This document shows, one piece after another, positions 36,069 to 44,043 of a DNA stretch of 44,874 nucleotides. A program made the translations under genes and the position numbers. Position 1 is the first letter of the stretch, and each line of letters starts with the position of its first letter. Source of the DNA: JAKFEW01 sp036675505 (GTDB taxonomy: Bacteria; Cyanobacteriota; Sericytochromatia; S15B-MN24; JAQBPE01); the NCBI GenBank assembly GCA_036675505.1, contig JAKFEW010000023.1, positions 1-44,874 of the forward strand. The letters run 5' to 3'. The notes under the pieces are model-generated. The model made no database searches. It was not told the DNA's origin and saw only the letters and a list, made by a program, of their open reading frames with translations.

Positions 36069-36218
36069 ATGCGGGTCATCATCACGCTGGCTTGCGGCGA
36101 ATGCAAGCGGCGCAACTACGTCACTACCAAGAACAAGAAGACGACGCCCGATCGCCTCGAAAAGAACAAGTACTGCCGTTTCTGCCGGGCACATCACCCC
36201 CACAAAGAAACGAAGTAG
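36069..36218 (+). CDS. rpmG: 50S ribosomal protein L33
   Basis: The 49-residue protein matches L33: VIITLACGECKRRNYVTTKN, then LEKNKYCRFCRAHHPHKETK. Both Cys pairs (CGEC and CRFC) are kept, so this is the zinc-binding form. It lies before secE, the common bacterial order. AAAGGA precedes the ATG. It is the first gene after the attenuator-like hairpin. Confidence 0.96.
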   Translation: MRVIITLACGECKRRNYVTTKNKKTTPDRLEKNKYCRFCRAHHPHKETK

Positions 36219-36244
36219 CCCGCGGGCTCGGAATAAGGTAGATC

Positions 36245-36610
36245 GTGGCTCCCACCGAAGACACTCCGGTCAGGCCCTTGAAGGTTGCTGCTCCCGGCGA
36301 ACCCGGAGACGAGAATCAAAGCACAGGCGATCAGCCTGGCGATGGGGATGCGGCGCGAGAGCGTTCGCTCCAACTCGGTGGCGGCGTTCCCGGAGCGGGC
36401 ATCTTCGGCAAGTATCTCGCCTTTCTCGGCGAGGTCCGCGAGGAAATGCGCAAGGTCACCTGGCCGACGCGCAAGATGGTCGTAACCGAGACCATCGTCG
36501 TCATCATCTTCGTGATTTTCTTCACGCTGCTGATTACCGGTATGGACAAGGTGTTCGCCACGATTTTCAACTGGCTGCTATTCGGCAAATCTTTGCCGTG
36601 GCAGTTGTAA
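36245..36610 (+). CDS. secE: Preprotein translocase subunit SecE
   Basis: The 121-residue protein carries the SecE core: an amphipathic helix EVREEMRKVTWPTRKMVV and one membrane helix (TIVVIIFVIFFTLLITGMD). It clamps SecY in the translocon. The first 55 residues are a Pro/Gly/Asp/Glu-rich extension of low complexity, which is longer than in many single-helix SecE proteins. GTG 36245 is preceded by AAGG at about six bases. An internal start could shorten the extension, but none has a better ribosome site. Confidence 0.93.
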   Translation: MAPTEDTPVRPLKVAAPGEPGDENQSTGDQPGDGDAARERSLQLGGGVPGAGIFGKYLAFLGEVREEMRKVTWPTRKMVVTETIVVIIFVIFFTLLITGMDKVFATIFNWLLFGKSLPWQL

Positions 36611-36644
36611 CCCGAGCCGGCATACGCAGGAGCGCTCGCACGAC

Positions 36645-37166
36645 ATGGCCAAGAAGTGGTACGTCATCAACACCTACTCGGGCTACGAAGACAAGGTTAA
36701 AGACAACCTGCTTCGTCGCGTCGAGTCGATGAACCTGACCGACCGGGTATTTCACGTTGAAGTCCCGGAAGAGACGGTCGTCGAAATCAAGGACGGCAAG
36801 CGCGTCGAAAAGCCCCGCAAAGTCTTCCCCGGCTACGTGCTGGTGGAGATGGAGCTGGACGAAGAGTCGTGGCACGTCGTGCGCAGCACGCCGGGCGTGA
36901 CGAGCTTCGTGGGCAGCAGCGCCAAGCCCACGCCGCTCCAGGAGCGGGAAGTGCGCAAGATCTTCCGCCGCGCCGCCAGCAAGCAAAAGGTGCAGATCGA
37001 CCTGCACGTCGGCGAGCACGTGAAGGTCATCTCCGGACCCTTCGCGGACTTCAGCGGCGATATCATCGAAATCAATCCCGAGCGCGGCAAGCTCAAGGTC
37101 TCGGTCTCCATCTTTGGACGGGCCACCCCCGTGGAGCTCGAGTTTTCTCAGGTGGCGAAAGTCTAA
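36645..37166 (+). CDS. nusG: Transcription termination/antitermination protein NusG
   Basis: The 173-residue protein has the NGN domain (KWYVINTYSGYEDKVKDNL, VFPGYVLVEMELDEESWHVV) and a C-terminal KOW domain (VGEHVKVISGPFADFSGDII). It binds RNA polymerase and links it to Rho or the ribosome. Length is normal. The Shine-Dalgarno AGGAG is 13 bases before the ATG, which is long, so translation may be modest or coupled. It follows secE by 34 bp. Confidence 0.98.
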   Translation: MAKKWYVINTYSGYEDKVKDNLLRRVESMNLTDRVFHVEVPEETVVEIKDGKRVEKPRKVFPGYVLVEMELDEESWHVVRSTPGVTSFVGSSAKPTPLQEREVRKIFRRAASKQKVQIDLHVGEHVKVISGPFADFSGDIIEINPERGKLKVSVSIFGRATPVELEFSQVAKV

Positions 37167-37181
37167 CCAGGAGTTACGGAA

Positions 37182-37607
37182 ATGGCTAAGAAAGCAACCG
37201 GCTTCATCAAGCTCCAGTTGCCGGCCGGTAAGGCTAACCCCGCGCCCCCGGTGGGTCCCGCGCTGGGTCAGCACGGCGTCAACATCATGGAGTTCTGCAA
37301 GGCCTACAACGCGGCGACCGCCGACAAGGCCGGGACGATCATCCCTGTCGAAATCACGGTCTACGAGGACCGGTCCTTCACCTTCGTGCTCAAGACGCCG
37401 CCTGCGGCCGTGTTGATCACCAAGGCCCTCGGTATCCCCAAGGGTTCGGGCAAGCCGAACAAGGACAAGGTCGGTCGTCTGACGGCCGCCCAGGTCACCG
37501 AAATCGCCAACATCAAGATGCCCGACCTCAACGCCACCTCGCAAGAGGCCGCTGAGCAAATGATCCGCGGCACCGCCCGGAGCATGGGCGTCGAAATCGA
37601 AGCGTAG
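37182..37607 (+). CDS. rplK: 50S ribosomal protein L11
   Basis: The 141-residue protein has KLQLPAGKANPAPPVGPALG and the C-terminal rRNA-binding domain (KIPKGSGKPNKDKVG-like segment, and MIRGTARSMGVEIE at the end). It forms the GTPase-associated centre with 23S rRNA and L10/L12. AGGAG precedes the ATG. It has normal length and place. Confidence 0.98.
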   Translation: MAKKATGFIKLQLPAGKANPAPPVGPALGQHGVNIMEFCKAYNAATADKAGTIIPVEITVYEDRSFTFVLKTPPAAVLITKALGIPKGSGKPNKDKVGRLTAAQVTEIANIKMPDLNATSQEAAEQMIRGTARSMGVEIEA

Positions 37608-37676
37608 TCCCCAATCCCCACCTTGTGGCAGGGGGGCCTCGCGCCCCCCGCGACCGACCACGAAAGGATAAAAACC

Positions 37677-38390
37677 ATGGCTAAGCTGTCCAAGCGCCAG
37701 AAAGCGCTGGCCGAGCTCGTCGTACGCAACGTATCGCACGGGCCCAAGGAAGCCGTCGAGCTCGTCAAGAAGTCCGCGACCGCGAAGTTTGACGAGACGA
37801 TCGAGGCGCACTTCCGCCTCGGCATCAACACCCGTCACGCCGACCAGCAGGTCCGCTCGACGGTCGTGCTGCCCGCCGGTACCGGTAAGACCGTCCGCAT
37901 CGCCGTCATCACCAAGGGCGAGCGCGTGAAGGAAGCCGAGGCCGCCGGCGCCGATTTCGTCGGCTCCGAAGAGCTCATCGCGAAGATCGAGGGCGGTTGG
38001 ATGGACTTCGACCTCCTGGTCGCGTCGCCCGACATCATGGGCGCGCTCGGTAAGTTGGGTAAGGTCCTCGGCCCCCGCGGCCTGATGCCGTCGCCCAAGG
38101 CCGGCACCGTGACCACGGAAATCGGCAAGTCGGTCCGCGAGTTCAAGGCCGGTAAGGTCGAGTTCCGCGCCGACAAGCAGGGCATCGTGCACGTGCCGAT
38201 GGGCAAGGCGAGCTTCGAAGAGGACCGCCTTTACTCGAACCTCGGCGCGCTGTACGACGCGATCAACAAGTCGAAGCCCTCGGCCGCCAAGGGCACTTAC
38301 ATCAAGAGCGTCTTCCTGACCTCGACGATGGGCCCCAGCGTCCGCCTCGATCTCCAGAAGATCACTGAGCTCGGTGGCGTCAACAAGTAA
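37677..38390 (+). CDS. rplA: 50S ribosomal protein L1
   Basis: The 237-residue protein has FDETIEAHFRLGINTRHADQ, the conserved PDIMGALGKLGKVLGPRGLM and GTYIKSVFLTSTMGPSVRLD. It builds the L1 stalk and in other bacteria represses its own operon by binding the mRNA. A hairpin GGGGGGC/GCCCCCC lies at 37631-37649 between rplK and rplA, without T run. ATG 37677 with AAAGGA upstream is used instead of an earlier in-frame GTG. Confidence 0.98.
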   Translation: MAKLSKRQKALAELVVRNVSHGPKEAVELVKKSATAKFDETIEAHFRLGINTRHADQQVRSTVVLPAGTGKTVRIAVITKGERVKEAEAAGADFVGSEELIAKIEGGWMDFDLLVASPDIMGALGKLGKVLGPRGLMPSPKAGTVTTEIGKSVREFKAGKVEFRADKQGIVHVPMGKASFEEDRLYSNLGALYDAINKSKPSAAKGTYIKSVFLTSTMGPSVRLDLQKITELGGVNK

Positions 38391-38424
38391 CTCCTGGTAA
38401 AATCGAGCGATTGATTTATCCACA

Positions 38425-38495
38425 ACCGTAGACCGCAGGTCGTTTCACGACCTTAATGGGGCGAGGCCCCGCCTGCCGAGGTTGCGACTCCTACA
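38425..38495 (+). ncRNA. L10 leader (r-protein L10/L12 binding element)
   Basis: The stretch CCGTAGACCGCAGGTCG ... CTTAATGGG ... GCCTGCCGAGGTTGCGAC carries the conserved parts of the L10 leader: AGACC-GCAGG at the 5' side, TTAAT in the middle and CCTGCCGAGGT at the 3' side, with GCAGG pairing to CCTGC. In other bacteria the L10-L12 complex binds this element and represses rplJL. Confidence 0.8.
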
Positions 38496-38508
38496 CCCGA
38501 TCCCTTGC

Positions 38509-38557
38509 GAGGGGCGGGGGGACCGCAGCGTCGGCTCCCCCGCCCCTCGTTTTTTTT
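38509..38557 (+). terminator. Attenuator hairpin in the rplJL leader
   Basis: GAGGGGCGGGGG (38509-38520) pairs with CCCCCGCCCCTC (38537-38548), followed by G and eight T. It lies between the L10 leader and rplJ, 23 bases before the start codon. A terminator of this strength in the leader should reduce rplJL transcription in response to the L10 element. Confidence 0.88.
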
Positions 38558-38579
38558 CCCCCCGTTTCAGGAGGTACCC

Positions 38580-39335
38580 GTGCCTACCAAAGCGCACAAG
38601 CATGCCACCGTCGAGGAACTCAAGAAGTCCCTCGGCGAGGCGCAGCTCGCCATCGTCGCGGACTACCGCGGCCTGAGCGTTGCTGAGATCACCGACCTGC
38701 GCCGCCGCGTGCAGAAGGTCGGCGGCGACGTCACCGTCGCCAAGAACACGCTGGTCAAGGTGGCGATGCAGGGCCAGGATCAATGGCAGGGCCTCGAAGG
38801 CCTGCTCAAGGGCCCGACGGCCCTCGTGATCGGCGGCGAAGACTTCATCGGCGCCGCCAAGGCCCTCAACGACTTCTCCAAGGAGAAGCGCGCCGTGACC
38901 GTGACGGTTCGCGGCGGCGTGCTCCAGGGCGAGGTGATGGACACCCAGAAGCTCCTGGCTCTGGCTTCGCTGCCGAGCCGCGAGGGCCTGTTGACGATGA
39001 TCGCCCAGCTCCTCCAGAGCCCGATCTCGGGCTTCGCCCGGGCCGTCAACGCGCTCGCCACCAAGCGGGGCGAGGGCGCTCCCGCTCCCGAGGCTGCGGC
39101 CCCTGCCGCCGAGGCCCCCGCGGCCGCGGCGCCTGTGGCTGAAGCCCCTGCGGCGGAAGCCCCTGCGGCGGAAGCCCCTGCAGCCGAGGCCCCTGCGGCC
39201 GAAGCTCCGGCGGCCGAAGCCCCTGCGACCGAGGCCCCTGCGGCCGAAGCTCCCGCGCCCGAGGCGGCTCCCGAAGCCGCCGCCGCCGAGGCCCCTGCGG
39301 CCGCGGCTCCGGCTTCCGAGGAGCCCACCGCCTAA
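38580..39335 (+). CDS. rplJ: 50S ribosomal protein L10 with Ala/Pro/Glu tail
   Basis: The 251-residue protein has the L10 core (ADYRGLSVAEITDLRRRVQ, VAKNTLVKVAMQG, LPSREGLLTMIAQLLQSPIS) up to about residue 166, which is the usual full length. The remaining 85 residues are a repeated PAAEA/PAPEA tail. Extended L10 tails occur in several GC-rich bacteria, but this one is long. GTG 38580 follows AGGAGG at five bases. The L10 C-terminus normally binds L12 dimers; the tail follows that part and should be flexible. Confidence 0.95.
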   Translation: MPTKAHKHATVEELKKSLGEAQLAIVADYRGLSVAEITDLRRRVQKVGGDVTVAKNTLVKVAMQGQDQWQGLEGLLKGPTALVIGGEDFIGAAKALNDFSKEKRAVTVTVRGGVLQGEVMDTQKLLALASLPSREGLLTMIAQLLQSPISGFARAVNALATKRGEGAPAPEAAAPAAEAPAAAAPVAEAPAAEAPAAEAPAAEAPAAEAPAAEAPATEAPAAEAPAPEAAPEAAAAEAPAAAAPASEEPTA

Positions 39336-39438
39336 GCGCCGGCGGCTCTCTTCCGGCGCGTCTGCGCAGGCCTGAGGCCGTCCAGCTAATCGGTGCTCCA
39401 ACCCCGTTCCACTGTCTCACCCATAGGAGAATTTCCAA

Positions 39439-39819
39439 ATGGCTACGCTCACGCAAGAAGATATCCTCAACTCGCTCGACTCGATGACCGTGCTGCAGCT
39501 CAACGACCTGGTCAAGGCGCTCGAAGAAAAGTTCGGCGTTTCGGCTGCGGCCCCCATCATGATGGCGGGCGGCGCTGCCGGCGGTGCCGCCGCGGCGGTC
39601 GAAGAGCAGTCCGAGTTCGACGTCATCCTCGAGTCGCCCGGCGAGAAGAAGATCCAGGTCCTCAAGGTCGTCCGCGAAGCGACCGGCCTGGGCCTGAAGG
39701 AAGCCAAGGACCTCGTCGACAACGCGCCGAAGCCCGTCAAGGAGAAGATCAAGAAGGAAGACGCCGAGAAGATCAAGGCGATGCTCGAGGCCGAGGGCGC
39801 CAAGGTCTCGATCAAGTAG
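39439..39819 (+). CDS. rplL: 50S ribosomal protein L7/L12
   Basis: The 126-residue stalk protein has the dimer-forming N-terminus (DILNSLDSMTVLQLNDLVKA), an Ala/Gly hinge (MMAGGAAGGAAAAVEEQ) and the factor-binding domain (DVILESPGEKKIQVLKVVRE, TGLGLKEAKDLVDNAPKPVK). It recruits translational GTPases. AGGAG lies upstream of the ATG. A strong terminator ends the cluster after it; rpoB and rpoC, which often follow, are not here. Confidence 0.98.
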   Translation: MATLTQEDILNSLDSMTVLQLNDLVKALEEKFGVSAAAPIMMAGGAAGGAAAAVEEQSEFDVILESPGEKKIQVLKVVREATGLGLKEAKDLVDNAPKPVKEKIKKEDAEKIKAMLEAEGAKVSIK

Positions 39820-39836
39820 AAAACGGCTCGCCGTTT

Positions 39837-39866
39837 CCCCCTGCTCTTCGGAGCAGGGGGTTTTTT
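39837..39866 (+). terminator. Terminator after rplL
   Basis: CCCCCTGCTC pairs with GAGCAGGGGG around the stable TTCG tetraloop, followed by six T. The stem could also serve the convergent NHL-repeat gene, although its minus-strand T run is absent. Confidence 0.95.
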
Positions 39867-39889
39867 CGTCCCGGCCGCAGGCGCGGGGC

Positions 39890-42289
39890 TCAGGGCGTGA
39901 GGTCGATCGCGCGGACCTTGTTGTCGGACTCATCCGTGACGTAAAGGACGACCTTGCCGCCGCTCTCCGCGATCGCAAGGTGGCGCATATCCTTGAAGGT
40001 CGCGTCGGAGCCCGGGCCATTGAGCGAGCCTTCGCCGCCGCTGCCGGCGACCGACAACACCTGACCATCGCGCGTGATCTTCCGGATGCGGTAGTTGTCC
40101 GAGTCCGAGACGTACATCGCGCCGGCCTGGTCGAAGCAGATGCCGCGCGGGTCGTCGAGCCGCGCGCCGGTGCCCGTCAGGTCCGCGAAGCCCAACGTGC
40201 CATTGCCGGCGAACGTCGTGACACGGAACTGTGGGTCGTCGAGGTCGATGCGGCGGATGGCGTGGCTGTCTTTGTCGGCCACGTACAGATCGCCGTCCGG
40301 CCCGACGGCGATCGCGTCGGGCTCGATGAACCGGGCGTCGGCGCCGATGCCGTCGACGTAGCCGCTCTTGCCGGCCTGAGAGCCCGCGATCGTCACCACG
40401 GTCTTGTTCGGCAACGACAGGTCGATGCGTCGGATCGTGTGCCTGTCCAGGTCGCTGACGTAGAGGTAGCGGGCGCCGTCGTAGGCGAGGCCCGTCGGCG
40501 AGTCGAACGAGGCACCCAGGCCTGAGCCGTCCTCGCCACCTTCGGCGCCGGTCCCGGCGATCGTGCTGATGGTGCGTTGCGGGTCGGCGAGATCGATCAC
40601 GCGGATGCGCTTGGTGTCGCGCTCGCCGAAGTAGAGCTTCTTGCCGGCCAGGTCCAGGGCGAGGGCCTGCGGGTGGTCGAGCTGGGCGGTTGCGGCGGGG
40701 CCGTCGAGGAAGCCCTCGGCCGTGTCGCCGGCCAGCGTCGTGACGGTGTGCCGCGCGTCCGCGAGGTCGATCATGACGATGCGGTCGTTGTTCGCATCCG
40801 CCATGTAGAGCTTCTGGCCCGTGGCGTCCACCACGACGCCCCGCGGCTCCTCGAACTGGGCCACCGCGCCGTCGCCGAGCGATCGCCCGATCGCCCCGGT
40901 GCCGGCGATCGTCGCGACCTGGGGTTCCTTCGTGGCGACCTCGATCACGCGCGTCTCCGTGATGGCGCCGCTGGAAACGGCGACTTTCGCCACGCCGGCC
41001 TTCACGATCGTGATCTTGCCAGCCGAATCGGCGCTGACGGCGTCGCCCTCGACCTTCCACCCGAGCGCGGCACCGGCAATCTCCGCGCCGGCCTGATCGC
41101 GCGCCACGGCCGTGAACGTAGGCGCGGCGGCGCCCACGACGACACGCTTGTGGCCTTCGACGATCGCGATCGCCCGGATCACCTTGAAGGGCTTCGCGGT
41201 GCCCTGGATGTCCGAGACGCGCACGACGACGTCGCCGCTGACCGCGCCGTCCGGCACCTTCACCTCGAGGGTCCTGTCGTCGACGACCACCGGCGCCGTG
41301 GCCGCCGCGCCGCCGAAGGTCACGCCGAGCGTCTCGCCGCTCGAGGCACCGAAGTTTTCGCCGCTGATCCTCACCAGGGCACCTGGCCCCCCGCTCTCCA
41401 CCGACAACGCCGTGATGTTCGGCGGCTTGACTTCGAGCGGAAGGTCGCCCGCGGCCGTGTTCTTCTGGCTCTCGACCGCGACGCCGCGCACGAGGCCCTT
41501 GCCGAGGCCGGCCTTCGCGCCCACGACGTCGAAGGCGCCCACAGGTACGTCCCGCAGGGTGTAAGCGCCCGCGGCGTCCGTCTTCGCGACGTAAGACGAG
41601 CCCGGGATGAAGACGTCCACGCCGAGGAAGTTCGTGACGGACGGCCGGCCGGGCGCCACCACCTTGCCGCTGATCGTGCCGGTGGGCGCGAGCTTGAGCT
41701 CCACGTTCTTCGCGTCCGCGGCGACGCCCGGCTTGAAGGCCTTGAGCCCGGCCTTGTCGTCGGCCTCGAGGTTGAGCGGTCGGCCTGTGGGGTCCTTCAG
41801 CTCGAACGTGCCGTCGGCCTTGGTCGTCGTCTCGACCGGCACGGCGTCCACCTGGCTGAGCCCATAAGGAGCGGCGAGACGATAAGGCACGCGCACCTGG
41901 CCGACCAGGCCGCCCCCATTATTGGCGACGACGCTGCCGCCCTGGTCAGAAATCAGCCCGAGGCCGCCGTCGGAGATGATGAAGCCGCGCACGAGCACAC
42001 CCGCGACCGGGTTGCCGTCCTGGCCGACCACGCGGCCGAAGAAGGCGGTGGCGCCCGGCGGCGTGCCGGCAAGACCCGGGTTCGACGGGGACGTCGTCGG
42101 GGCGGCGTTGCCCGTCGGCTTGACGGAGCCCTTCGGGGCGGGGCTCGGGCTGCCTTTCCGATCGCCCTTCGGTCGGGCCGGACCGGCGGGCTCGGGCGGC
42201 GCGACGGCGGCCGGCCCGGTGCAGGCGGCCGCCAACAGGCTTGCCACCACGCCCAAAAACAACCACGGCCGTGTCCGCATGAGCGTCAT
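39890..42289 (-). CDS. Lipoprotein with carboxypeptidase-like, IPT/TIG and NHL repeats
   Basis: The 799-residue protein has a lipoprotein signal (ASLLAAACTG) and a Pro/Ser/Thr linker (KGSPSPAPKGSVKPTG). Two carboxypeptidase-regulatory-like modules follow (GRVVGQDGNPVAGVLVRG, TISGKVVAPGRPS), then an IPT/TIG domain (VRISGENFGASSGETLGVTF), an Ig-like stretch and about six NHL repeats in the last 400 residues (for example YLYVSDLDRHTIRRIDL and LYVADKDSHAIRRID). NHL repeats form a propeller that binds proteins or glycans; no enzyme motif is seen. ATG 42289 or the one three codons later could start it. It is a surface adhesion or scaffold candidate. Confidence 0.85.
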   Translation of the reverse strand: MTLMRTRPWLFLGVVASLLAAACTGPAAVAPPEPAGPARPKGDRKGSPSPAPKGSVKPTGNAAPTTSPSNPGLAGTPPGATAFFGRVVGQDGNPVAGVLVRGFIISDGGLGLISDQGGSVVANNGGGLVGQVRVPYRLAAPYGLSQVDAVPVETTTKADGTFELKDPTGRPLNLEADDKAGLKAFKPGVAADAKNVELKLAPTGTISGKVVAPGRPSVTNFLGVDVFIPGSSYVAKTDAAGAYTLRDVPVGAFDVVGAKAGLGKGLVRGVAVESQKNTAAGDLPLEVKPPNITALSVESGGPGALVRISGENFGASSGETLGVTFGGAAATAPVVVDDRTLEVKVPDGAVSGDVVVRVSDIQGTAKPFKVIRAIAIVEGHKRVVVGAAAPTFTAVARDQAGAEIAGAALGWKVEGDAVSADSAGKITIVKAGVAKVAVSSGAITETRVIEVATKEPQVATIAGTGAIGRSLGDGAVAQFEEPRGVVVDATGQKLYMADANNDRIVMIDLADARHTVTTLAGDTAEGFLDGPAATAQLDHPQALALDLAGKKLYFGERDTKRIRVIDLADPQRTISTIAGTGAEGGEDGSGLGASFDSPTGLAYDGARYLYVSDLDRHTIRRIDLSLPNKTVVTIAGSQAGKSGYVDGIGADARFIEPDAIAVGPDGDLYVADKDSHAIRRIDLDDPQFRVTTFAGNGTLGFADLTGTGARLDDPRGICFDQAGAMYVSDSDNYRIRKITRDGQVLSVAGSGGEGSLNGPGSDATFKDMRHLAIAESGGKVVLYVTDESDNKVRAIDLTP

Positions 42290-42421
42290 GTACCCAACCA
42301 GGCAAAGGCCGATAGGCGAGCGGGCGTGACCTGGGTCATCGACAGGTCGGTCGTCTTTCGGGTGCCATGGGTACATAATCACAGGTGTAAGCCTCGCTTC
42401 CTTGAAAGGGTTGGTGGCCCC

Positions 42422-43786
42422 ATGGCGAGCGGGGTCGGACGGGCGAGCCCCTCCATACGGCAAAATGGGCTGGGCCTCTCGGTCGCCGAGGGCTGCCTGG
42501 CGATGGTCCCCAGCACCTTCACGACCGGGGTCTTCCTCACGGGCTTTGCCCTCGTGCTGGGCGCGGACACCTGGGCGCTCGGCGTGATCGCGGCCATCTG
42601 TGCCGCCGCGCAGGCCGGTCAGCTCGCGGCGCCGGTGCTGCTCGAGCGCGGGTGCGATGGCAAGGCGCTCACCGTATGGGCCGCGTCGCTCGGGCGCTAC
42701 CTGTGGCTGCCGATCGCCGCGCTGCCTTTCCTGCCGCTCGACCCGGCCCTGCGGCTCGGCCTCTTCTTCGTCCTGCTCACGCTGTCGACCGCGCTCAGCC
42801 AGATGGCCGGCACGACCTGGACGGACTGGATGACCGACATGGTGCCGGCCGACATCCGTGGTCGGTACTTCGGGCTGCGCAGCGGCGCCGCCGCGATGAT
42901 CGGCCTGGCGCTCACGGCCGGCGGCACCTGGTGGCTCGACCATGTCGGCAACGCACCGGGGGCGAAGGCCGAGGCGATGGCGATGCTCCTCAGCCTGGCC
43001 GCGTTCGGCGCGATCGCGTCCCAGCTCGCGTTGATGGGCCAGCCCGGTCCGCCGCCGCGCACGTGCGCGCGTCGGCCCGCCTTCACCGCCCTGGCGGCGC
43101 CCGTGCGGGACCGGCGGTTTCGCGGCTTCGCGCTGCGTTACTGGAGCTGGACGTTTGTCGTCGGCATGACGGCGCCCTTCGCGATCGCGTACGCGCTGAC
43201 GGACCTGGGCTACAGCTATACGCTGGTTGGGCTGCACACCACCGTGTTCGTGGCGCTGTCGGTGGCGAGCCAGCCGTATTGGGGCCGCATTATCGATCGC
43301 CTGGGCGCGCAGGCGGCGCTGCGCCTCGCGATCGTGCCGATCTTGCTGCACCCGCTCTACTGGTTCGCGATGACGCCCGCGCAGACCTGGCCGATCTGGT
43401 TCGATGCCGTATCGTCGGGCCTGTTCTGGCCCGGCGTGCAGCTCGCGTCGATGGCGCTGCTGATGGAAGCGGCGCCGCGCGACGATCGCGCCGGCTACCT
43501 GGCGGTGTTCAGCACCGGCAATGGCCTGGCGGCGAGCCTGGCCGCCCTGGCGGGCGCGGCGATCATCGGCGCGCTCGCCTCGCTCGGGCTGCCCGCGGGC
43601 CTCGGCGGATACGGCGGCTTGCTGCTGCTGTCGGTCGTCGCGCGCGCGGTGGCGATCGCCGCGCTGTGGCGATTGCCCGCGATCGCGCGGCCGACCGTCA
43701 CGATCGAGACCCGCGTCGCGGTCAGTGGTCCTGAGCCTCTTCCGGCTTCGGCAGACGGTACAGCCCGACCAGCGACAGCGCCTTGA
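42422..43786 (+). CDS. Major facilitator superfamily transporter
   Basis: The 454-residue membrane protein has about 11-12 helices in two halves, with a central charged loop (about 195-215, RPAFTALAAPVRDRRFRGF). The stretch MVPADIRGRYFGLRSGAAAM resembles the loop 2-3 motif of MFS proteins, and PYWGRIIDRLGAQAALRLA the second-half equivalent. Substrate is unknown. ATG 42422 is used because homologues start just before the first helix, although the frame is open far upstream; GGTGG and GAAAGGG are possible ribosome sites. Its last 65 bp overlap the convergent Mpo1-like gene. The tail beyond residue 430 is Pro/Ala-rich. Confidence 0.85.
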   Translation: MASGVGRASPSIRQNGLGLSVAEGCLAMVPSTFTTGVFLTGFALVLGADTWALGVIAAICAAAQAGQLAAPVLLERGCDGKALTVWAASLGRYLWLPIAALPFLPLDPALRLGLFFVLLTLSTALSQMAGTTWTDWMTDMVPADIRGRYFGLRSGAAAMIGLALTAGGTWWLDHVGNAPGAKAEAMAMLLSLAAFGAIASQLALMGQPGPPPRTCARRPAFTALAAPVRDRRFRGFALRYWSWTFVVGMTAPFAIAYALTDLGYSYTLVGLHTTVFVALSVASQPYWGRIIDRLGAQAALRLAIVPILLHPLYWFAMTPAQTWPIWFDAVSSGLFWPGVQLASMALLMEAAPRDDRAGYLAVFSTGNGLAASLAALAGAAIIGALASLGLPAGLGGYGGLLLLSVVARAVAIAALWRLPAIARPTVTIETRVAVSGPEPLPASADGTARPATAP

Positions 43787-44039
43787 GCAAGACCCAGAGC
43801 GGGCCGATCAGCAGGTAGACCGGCCCCTGGAAGAACTTCGGGCTGTTGCCCTCGGCCGCATGGCCGATGAACTGGAAGATCCAGCCGACCACGAACATCG
43901 CGAGCGCCGCCCACCAGGGGATCCAGAGCCAGGCGAAGAGCGAGGCCACGATCAGCGGAATGCCGATCGCATGGGTCGCCTGATTCGTCGGGTGGCGGTG
44001 CGCGGCCTCGTAGACGCGCAGGAGTTCTTGCAGGCCCAT
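43722..44039 (-). CDS. Mpo1-like (DUF962) membrane protein
   Basis: The 105-residue protein matches the Mpo1/YGL010w family: YEAAHRHPTNQATHAIGIPL, then membrane helices (LIVASLFAWLWIP, AALAMFVVGWIFQFIGHAAE), and KFFQGPVYLLIGPLWVLL. The His residues in HRHPTN, HAIG and GHAAE bind iron in the yeast enzyme, a dioxygenase acting on 2-hydroxy fatty acids; bacterial roles are little studied. GGAGG lies in the end of pdxJ, a few bases before ATG 44039, so it is likely coupled to pdxJ. Confidence 0.88.
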   Translation of the reverse strand: MGLQELLRVYEAAHRHPTNQATHAIGIPLIVASLFAWLWIPWWAALAMFVVGWIFQFIGHAAEGNSPKFFQGPVYLLIGPLWVLLKALSLVGLYRLPKPEEAQDH

Positions 44040-44043
44040 CGCT

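Noticed and set aside
40577..42421. Extension of the MFS frame far upstream on plus
   Set aside because: It is antisense to the NHL-repeat lipoprotein and has no membrane helices; the transporter begins naturally at ATG 42422.
42290..43351. Extension of the NHL-repeat frame to an upstream start at 43351 on minus
   Set aside because: The extension lies antisense to the MFS gene, is low-complexity Arg/Gly/Gln, and would bury the lipoprotein signal peptide.
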